Shown one piece after another: positions 14,686 through 18,986 of a DNA stretch of 18,986 nt. Each line of letters begins with the position of its first letter. The first letter of the stretch is position 1. The notes beneath the pieces were generated by a model, which was not told where the DNA came from, ran no database searches, and was given only the letters and a program-made list of their open reading frames with translations. Position numbers and translations under genes: made by a program. The DNA is from JAZKBN01 sp040388605 (lineage in GTDB: Bacteria; Bacteroidota; Bacteroidia; Cytophagales; Flexibacteraceae): the NCBI GenBank assembly GCA_040388605.1, contig JAZKBN010000088.1:1-18986 (forward strand), read 5' to 3'.

Positions 14686-14724
14686 AAAAAAAATCCCCGA
14701 TAGCGGGTTTGCGCCTCGGGGATT
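14686..14724 (-). terminator. Intrinsic terminator of the response-regulator gene
   Basis: Arms AATCCCCGA (14692-14700) and TCGGGGATT (14716-14724) pair perfectly (9 bp, 15-nt loop). On the minus strand the hairpin is followed by a run of eight T (complement of A 14686-14693). It lies about 70 nt beyond the stop of the minus-strand response-regulator gene, so it ends that transcript before the HMGR-like gene. Confidence 0.85.
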
Positions 14725-14793
14725 GTTTCTTTAGAAGTGTAATTCATTCAGTGAACGGATTGCACTGTGATGTTCAGCTTTATTAGCTTAGTA

Positions 14794-15366
14794 CTACAAC
14801 CTTGCTGATATTCCGGGGCTGATTAGACCTGCATTTACAATGCCCGGGTTAATCAGCGTGGGTATTACTGCTGGTTTTACAGAAAACCGCTCCTTCATGC
14901 TGCTCACTATATCTGTTTTAAGGGGTTTGGCTATAAAGCCGGTTACCAATTCATAGCAGAGCATGCGGTCTTTATCGGGGCTGTTGTCGGCGCTGCTGAG
15001 AACAAAAATTTGCAGGTCTTCGGGCAGGGTAATGTTACGGGTGCTTACGGCATCCATAAACCAAAAGCCGTCGGAAACAGGCATGCTTATATCGAGGAAA
15101 ATAATTTGGGGCCAGGGTGCAAGGCCATTAACACAATCTTCAAGGTATTTATAGCCATTTTCGCCGTTGCGCTTAATAATGAAGCGGGTCGAAAGGCCGG
15201 CTTTCAAAATTATCCGCTGTGAAATCAGGGTATCTATATCGCTGTCGTCAACCAGGAGTATTAATGGCTCGCGGCTTGTTTGTTGGTTTGCCTTGGTATT
15301 GAGTCGGTCGGTTTCAGTAACATCTACCTGCAATGCAGCCGGCCGGTTGTGTATAGATTCATTCAT
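14794..15366 (-). CDS. Single-domain response regulator (REC)
   Basis: A 30-residue polar N-terminal tail precedes a CheY-like receiver domain (about 33-155). The acidic pocket is Asp40/Asp41 (LILLVDDSDID), the phospho-acceptor is Asp92 (IIFLDISMPVSDG), the switch Ser is in FVLSSAD (121-127) and the conserved Lys is Lys147 (IAKPL). There is no output domain; the protein ends with a hydrophobic tail containing LINPGI and LISPGI. Stand-alone REC proteins of this LILLVDDSDID type in Bacteroidota usually work in phosphorelays or protein contacts. No histidine kinase is nearby. The gene is monocistronic, bounded by the terminator downstream and the gene-free stretch upstream. Confidence 0.9.
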   Translation of the reverse strand: MNESIHNRPAALQVDVTETDRLNTKANQQTSREPLILLVDDSDIDTLISQRIILKAGLSTRFIIKRNGENGYKYLEDCVNGLAPWPQIIFLDISMPVSDGFWFMDAVSTRNITLPEDLQIFVLSSADNSPDKDRMLCYELVTGFIAKPLKTDIVSSMKERFSVKPAVIPTLINPGIVNAGLISPGISARL

Positions 15367-15906
15367 TTTTAAAATCTTTCAATTTCCCGCCTCTGAATTT
15401 ATAGGGGGAATGTAGCTTATTCATTTATCCGGGGCTTTCAATCAATCAGCGATGTCAAAAATTACATCAATCTGGTATTTGCTAAGCGGGGCAGAAGCAA
15501 CCCGGGTTCTTCGTGATATTTAAACAGCAATTAAATTCCAATGATATTTATACAGCGCCTGCCGTATAAGCGGAAATTGCAGGTACCCGGCATTCTTAAT
15601 TTTAACGCATTTTACAGCTTGCTTATTCTGCCTGCGCTGAGCTTAGTTCCCGGGCCTGTTACCCACATTACAAATATAGAACCACATTTCCTGTCTAATT
15701 CTTTGCTTAGCCTGCCTTTGTCACCAGTGTAAGAAATGCAGAAAAATTGAGCACTTAAAACGGACTTTGCGCCGGAAGCACATATTAATTTTTGCTGTAT
15801 AAAAGGCCATACCTGCCTGAAAAGTATCAATAGCCCGGTAAAAAGGTAATTTAGTAAAAACTGTTTGTGCCGATAATTGCTGTATGAAATTTGGCGCTTT
15901 GGTGGT
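15367..15906. other. 540-bp stretch without a recognisable gene
   Basis: The two small frames of more than 60 codons here (15541-15732 plus and 15612-15830 minus) show no recognisable domain, and they overlap each other antisense. A minus-strand TATATTTG box occurs at 15671-15678, about 300 nt before the response-regulator start, which could serve a long leader, but no -33 element supports it. I found no tRNA, no strong hairpin and no repeat array. The stretch contains the upstream region of the response regulator and the downstream region of nuoA. Confidence 0.5.
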
Positions 15907-16422
15907 TTAAGATACTTTATTTACGGCCTTTGCGCGTTTTTCATGTTCGGTAATACCCTTGTTGAAGGCGGCGTAAATATTTTCAGGTACCTGAGATATC
16001 ACCCGGGTGCTTGTGGCAACCGGCCTGAGCCAATCAAGATAGCCTTTTACAATGGCCCAAACCAAGCCTAGGGCCAGCAGGCCAATGAACACCAGCATTT
16101 CGCAAAACATGAGCCTGCCCCAGGCATGGCCGGTTTGCTGCTGCATTTCGGCATCGGCGAAAATGCGGGCCCAAGGGAACATAAAAACCAGCTCGGCATC
16201 GAAAAGTATAAAGACCAGCGCAGCTACGTAAAACTTTACACTGAAAGTGCCTGTTATATTACCCCCTGCTTCTTCACCGCATTCGTAAGGTTGCAGCTTT
16301 TCATAATTGGGTTTTCGGGGGGCCAAAAGCCTTGCCACAAACAAGCCTACGGAGGCAAAACCAATGGCGCCTGCAGCAAAAAGCAGCAGGGGCAGGTATT
16401 CTCCCAATTCAGGCTCTATCAT
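15907..16422 (-). CDS. nuoA: NuoA: NADH-quinone oxidoreductase subunit A
   Basis: NuoA is a three-helix membrane subunit of respiratory complex I at the junction with the peripheral arm. Signature blocks are present: PYECGEEAGG after the first helix, then FSVKFYVAALVFILFDAELV with FMFPWA. Three membrane segments lie at about residues 8-32, 63-89 and 102-128. The frame is open upstream to 16617, but the extra 65 residues are not NuoA-like; the Met of MIEPELGEYLPLLLF at 16422 gives 171 aa. Even so it has a hydrophilic C-terminal extension of about 40 residues compared with common NuoA. No other nuo gene follows within the window; the next gene downstream is the response regulator after 540 bp. 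Confidence 0.92.
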   Translation of the reverse strand: MIEPELGEYLPLLLFAAGAIGFASVGLFVARLLAPRKPNYEKLQPYECGEEAGGNITGTFSVKFYVAALVFILFDAELVFMFPWARIFADAEMQQQTGHAWGRLMFCEMLVFIGLLALGLVWAIVKGYLDWLRPVATSTRVISQVPENIYAAFNKGITEHEKRAKAVNKVS

Positions 16423-16593
16423 GGTACTGCTTATTGTTTTGAGGAGGTTTGGCTTTGCAGGCAGGCAAGCGGGCAAAGTATGTTGCCCTAATAGTTCATA
16501 ACCGAAGCGGCTGTCGGTTTGCCGGGCTGCCTGCAAATAACGTAATTCGCGGGCAATTAAGCGCAGCCTTTGGGCTGAAATCAGGAAGCTATA

Positions 16594-17394
16594 ATGGAAA
16601 ATCAGGAAACAGTACAAACCGGCAGCCGGGCAATAAAAAAGCAGCGAACCGTTCTTATAACCGGCGCAACCTCCGGTATAGGCCGGGCATCGGCAAGGGT
16701 TTTGGCCGAGGCGGGATTTGCCGTGCTGCTTTGCGGTCGGCGTGAAGAAAGGTTAAAGGCTCTTGCAGATGAGCTTTCTCCCCTTGTACCCGTTCTCACA
16801 CGTTGCTTCGATGTGCGCGACCGTGCCGCCGCAGAGCTCGCCTTAAACAACCTGCCCGCTCCATTTGATACAATTGATATTCTGCTCAACAATGCCGGCG
16901 GCGCACACGGCCGCGACCCCATACATACAGGCAGCATAGACGATTGGGAGGCCATGATAGATGCCAACCTGAAAGGCCTGCTATATGTAAGCCGCATTGT
17001 TATTCCGCAGATGACTGAGCGTAAAAGCGGGCATATTATAAACATCAGCAGCATATCGGGCCGCGAGGTGTATGCAGGCGGGGCAGTTTACTGCGGCACC
17101 AAGGCCGCTGTTGATTCCGTTACCGAGGGCATGCGCATAGACCTCAACCCATTTGGCATTAAAGTAAGCGCCGTTAGTCCCGGCATGGTGGAAACCGAGT
17201 TCTCATTGGTACGTTTTAAAGGCGACCAGGAAAAATCTGATGCTTTTTACAGGAATATGGACCCCCTGACCCCTGAAGACATTGCCGATCTCATACTCTT
17301 TATGGTGACCCGCAAACCACATATAGTGATTGCCGATGTATTGGTAATGCCTGTAAGGCAGGCCAATACCACCATTTTTAACAGGCCGTTATAA
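16594..17394 (+). CDS. SDR-family oxidoreductase (YdfG-like 3-hydroxy acid dehydrogenase type)
   Basis: A classical short-chain dehydrogenase of 266 aa: cofactor motif TGATSGIG (23-30), CGRREERL with Arg49-Arg50 favouring NADP(H), NNAG (99-102), catalytic Ser in NISSISG (150-156), Tyr166 and Lys170 (YCGTK), then SPGMVETEFSLVRFKGD. The C-terminal PLTPEDIADLILFMVTRKPH and VLVMPVRQAN match the YdfG / serine-3-dehydrogenase subgroup, which oxidises L-allo-threonine and other 3-hydroxy acids or reduces malonic semialdehyde. The true substrate is unknown. It is divergent from nuoA and lies 21 bp before the DUF2279 gene, so the latter two are likely an operon. Confidence 0.9.
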   Translation: MENQETVQTGSRAIKKQRTVLITGATSGIGRASARVLAEAGFAVLLCGRREERLKALADELSPLVPVLTRCFDVRDRAAAELALNNLPAPFDTIDILLNNAGGAHGRDPIHTGSIDDWEAMIDANLKGLLYVSRIVIPQMTERKSGHIINISSISGREVYAGGAVYCGTKAAVDSVTEGMRIDLNPFGIKVSAVSPGMVETEFSLVRFKGDQEKSDAFYRNMDPLTPEDIADLILFMVTRKPHIVIADVLVMPVRQANTTIFNRPL

Positions 17395-17415
17395 TTCAGG
17401 CTTAAAGGTATAAAC

Positions 17416-18408
17416 ATGGCTTTTACCCTGCTCGTGCTGCTTTTTCTTGCCCTTATTTGGGTAGGCGCCGATAAGGGAGCGGCCGGCGATATACTGAACC
17501 TGTTCAGCGGTCGCGGCATGCGATCCGGATTGCATGCCGATGATTCTCTTGATCCGGGTAAAGAAACCAGGGAGGTTCGCCGTACCCGCAGGCTGCGCCT
17601 TTGGCTTTTCTGGATTGCGGTAACGGGTGTGGTTACATTGGGCATGCTCATAATGAACAAAATGTGGTATGCCACCGATACCGCCCGCACCTGGCATTGG
17701 TTCAACGACAATGCCGAATGGCTGCAAATGGACAAAGCCGGCCACTTTTTTACCGTTTTCACCACATCGCGCATTGTGATGCATGCGCTCAAAAACCTGG
17801 GGCTTACACCCCTGAGGGCTGCTGCCTTTGCCTCTATGGCCTCCTTTCTTTCCATGAGCCCCGTTGAGTATTTCGATGGCTTTGAACCTGCTTACGGCGC
17901 TTCCAAAGGCGATATAATTGCCAATGCATCAGGTGCATTGGCGCTGTTCCTGCAAATTCGCATTTGGGGCAGGGTGGTAATTGCGCCAAAGTTTTCTTTC
18001 TGGCAAAGCGGCTTTGCACCCTTGCGCCCCGAGGTATTGGGCAACAGCTTTGCCCGCGAAATGCTGAAAGATTACAACGGGCAAACCTATTGGCTCAATA
18101 TTCCATTAAACAGGCTTATGCCTCCCGCCGCCCGCTTATTCCCCGAATGGCTGAATCTCAGCGTAGGCCAAAGCGCCGAAAACATGGTTTATGGCCGCGA
18201 GTTCCAAAACCTTGCGCATGGCTTTCATCCATACAGGCAAATATTATTGTCGGTGAATATTGGCCTTACCAAAACCCCGCTGTGGAAAAAGCATGGGCAC
18301 AGGCTGCCTTTCAGGGCGGTGGCTTATTGGTTCGAGGTGGTACAAATGCCTTTTCCGGCCCTTGAGGTAGGGCAAAACGGGCTGCGCCTGCATTGGCTTT
18401 ATATTTAA
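17416..18408 (+). CDS. DUF2279 membrane-associated protein
   Basis: The 330-residue protein has an N-terminal hydrophobic segment (1-20), a second (about 55-80, LFWIAVTGVVTLGMLIM) and the DUF2279 core: WLQMDKAGHFFTVFTTSR (about 101-118), SPVEYFDGFEPAYGASKGD, ASGALALFLQ, and the C-terminal APKFSFWQ and LKDYNGQTYWLNIPLNRL. The family is widespread in Bacteroidota, probably located in the envelope, and has no established function; the DKxGH motif is its most conserved part. It is probably co-transcribed with the SDR gene upstream. Length and motifs are typical, and nothing is missing. Confidence 0.87.
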   Translation: MAFTLLVLLFLALIWVGADKGAAGDILNLFSGRGMRSGLHADDSLDPGKETREVRRTRRLRLWLFWIAVTGVVTLGMLIMNKMWYATDTARTWHWFNDNAEWLQMDKAGHFFTVFTTSRIVMHALKNLGLTPLRAAAFASMASFLSMSPVEYFDGFEPAYGASKGDIIANASGALALFLQIRIWGRVVIAPKFSFWQSGFAPLRPEVLGNSFAREMLKDYNGQTYWLNIPLNRLMPPAARLFPEWLNLSVGQSAENMVYGREFQNLAHGFHPYRQILLSVNIGLTKTPLWKKHGHRLPFRAVAYWFEVVQMPFPALEVGQNGLRLHWLYI

Positions 18409-18487
18409 GCAATTCAAATTACCGGCATAAGCATTGAATTAAAGAGCTGCAAGCAGGGCATAAGGCAGATAATAGGTTCAATATCCC

Positions 18488-18495
18488 TACTTTTG
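18488..18495 (+). promoter_or_regulatory. Bacteroidota -7 box (TACTTTTG) for the LptF/LptG-type gene
   Basis: TACTTTTG matches TAnnTTTG exactly, 67 nt before the GTG start of the permease gene. Transcription would begin near 18500, at the foot of the inverted repeat that follows. No clear -33 element was seen. Confidence 0.4.
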
Positions 18496-18499
18496 CAAA

Positions 18500-18527
18500 G
18501 CAATTACAATTAAGCTTTTGTAATTGC
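18500..18527. repeat. Perfect 10-bp inverted repeat at the predicted transcript start
   Basis: GCAATTACAA (18500-18509) and TTGTAATTGC (18518-18527) pair perfectly around an 8-nt loop. It is AT-rich and lacks a following T-tract, so it is a poor terminator for the DUF2279 gene. Its position just after a -7 box suggests an operator or a 5' leader hairpin. Confidence 0.5.
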
Positions 18528-18562
18528 GCTTTATAAGGGGAATTGCCGCCCGCTGCCGTTTC

Positions 18563-18986
18563 GTGAAAATTCTCGACAAGTACATTCTTAAAAAGTTCCT
18601 TTCGGCCTACTTCTTCGTGGTGCTGCTCATGAGCGCCATTCTTATTGTTATTGATTTCAGCGAGAAGAACGAAGACTTTATAAAAACCAAGCCCGGCCTG
18701 TACCGCATTTTCGCGGAATACTACCTGAACTTTGTGCCCTATATGGCTAACCTGCTTAGCCCAATAACCATATTTATTGCCACCGTTTTTGTAACCGCAC
18801 AGCTCAGCGGGCGTACCGAGATTATTGCCATTCTCAGCTCGGGTGTTAGCTTCAGGCGCTTTTTGTACCCATACATTATGGGAGCTGTATTAATCGGATC
18901 AGGAATTTATATCCTGAACGGGTACATTATTCCGCGCAGCAATAAAACCCGGGTAGCCTTCGAGGTAAAGTATATTAAAGATCCAT
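18563..18986 (+). CDS. LptF/LptG (YjgP/YjgQ)-family permease, 5' part
   Basis: A GTG codon at 18563 opens a frame that runs off the window after 141 codons. The product begins MKILDKYILKKFLSAYFF, the standard N-terminus of YjgP/YjgQ permeases in Bacteroidota, followed by a membrane helix (VVLLMSAILIVIDFSE), YMANLLSPITIFIATVFVTA and the coupling-helix region LSGRTEIIAILSSGVSFRRF, then a third membrane segment. LptF and LptG form the inner-membrane permease of the lipopolysaccharide export ABC transporter. The sequence shown cannot decide between LptF and LptG. The GTG start is chosen because it fits the family N-terminus. Confidence 0.92.
   Translation, partial: MKILDKYILKKFLSAYFFVVLLMSAILIVIDFSEKNEDFIKTKPGLYRIFAEYYLNFVPYMANLLSPITIFIATVFVTAQLSGRTEIIAILSSGVSFRRFLYPYIMGAVLIGSGIYILNGYIIPRSNKTRVAFEVKYIKDP

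Noticed and set aside
15541..15830. Two overlapping small frames (plus and minus) in the gene-free stretch
   Set aside because: Neither has a domain, a signal peptide or a neighbouring promoter, and they overlap in antisense; random frames are more likely.
16423..16617. Upstream extension of nuoA to the first Met at 16617
   Set aside because: The 65 added residues do not resemble NuoA and the family N-terminus begins at MIEPELGEYLPLLLF.
17247..17855. A 202-codon minus-strand frame
   Set aside because: It is antisense to the DUF2279 and SDR genes, both of which have clear family motifs.
1..18986. CRISPR arrays, tRNA or rRNA genes, insertion sequences, prophage or defence-island genes
   Set aside because: No repeat-spacer pattern, cloverleaf, transposase or phage protein was seen on reading either strand; the only stress-type module is higBA.

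Overview
The window looks like chromosomal DNA of a member of the Bacteroidota, probably an environmental lineage of the Chitinophagales/Sphingobacteriales/Cytophagales type; rank below phylum is a guess. The evidence is a BshA glycosyltransferase of bacillithiol synthesis, DUF6597 AraC-type and DUF2279 proteins, a TPR/PD40/OmpA envelope protein, a DUF1573 protein, a YjgP/YjgQ permease beginning MKILDKYILKKF, and several TAnnTTTG promoter boxes, with no obvious Shine-Dalgarno sequences where upstream regions were inspected. I see no rRNA, tRNA, CRISPR array, transposase or phage gene.

Left part (1-6.6 kb), all minus strand. A higB-higA toxin-antitoxin pair is followed closely by an AraC-type regulator and a class A FAD monooxygenase; the spacing allows one transcript. 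Next come a secreted antibiotic-biosynthesis-monooxygenase-fold protein, an unrecognised 251-residue protein just downstream of bshA, bshA itself, and a secreted MORN-repeat protein.

Middle (6.9-13.7 kb). A plus-strand lipoprotein joins a subtilisin domain, whose catalytic Asp is replaced by Glu, to ankyrin repeats. It converges on a DUF1573 gene across a symmetrical terminator. Behind DUF1573 lie a candidate operator and the ribosome-assembly GTPase gene engB. Then on the plus strand come a PorE-like TPR/PD40/OmpA protein and a small exported protein of unknown function.

Right part (13.7-19 kb). A minus-strand gene encodes a reduced HMG-CoA-reductase homologue that lacks the NADPH-binding small domain and two of four catalytic residues. 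It is followed by a single-domain response regulator with a clear terminator, a 540-bp gene-free stretch, a nuoA gene without other nuo genes beside it, and, divergently, an SDR oxidoreductase with a DUF2279 membrane protein. The window ends inside an LptF/LptG-type permease gene.

Most genes are ordinary chromosomal housekeeping or envelope functions. The strongest candidates for something undescribed are the HMGR-like protein lacking its cofactor domain (13728-14588) and the Glu-for-Asp subtilisin-ankyrin lipoprotein (6885-8954). All assignments come from reading motifs by eye; no database search was run.
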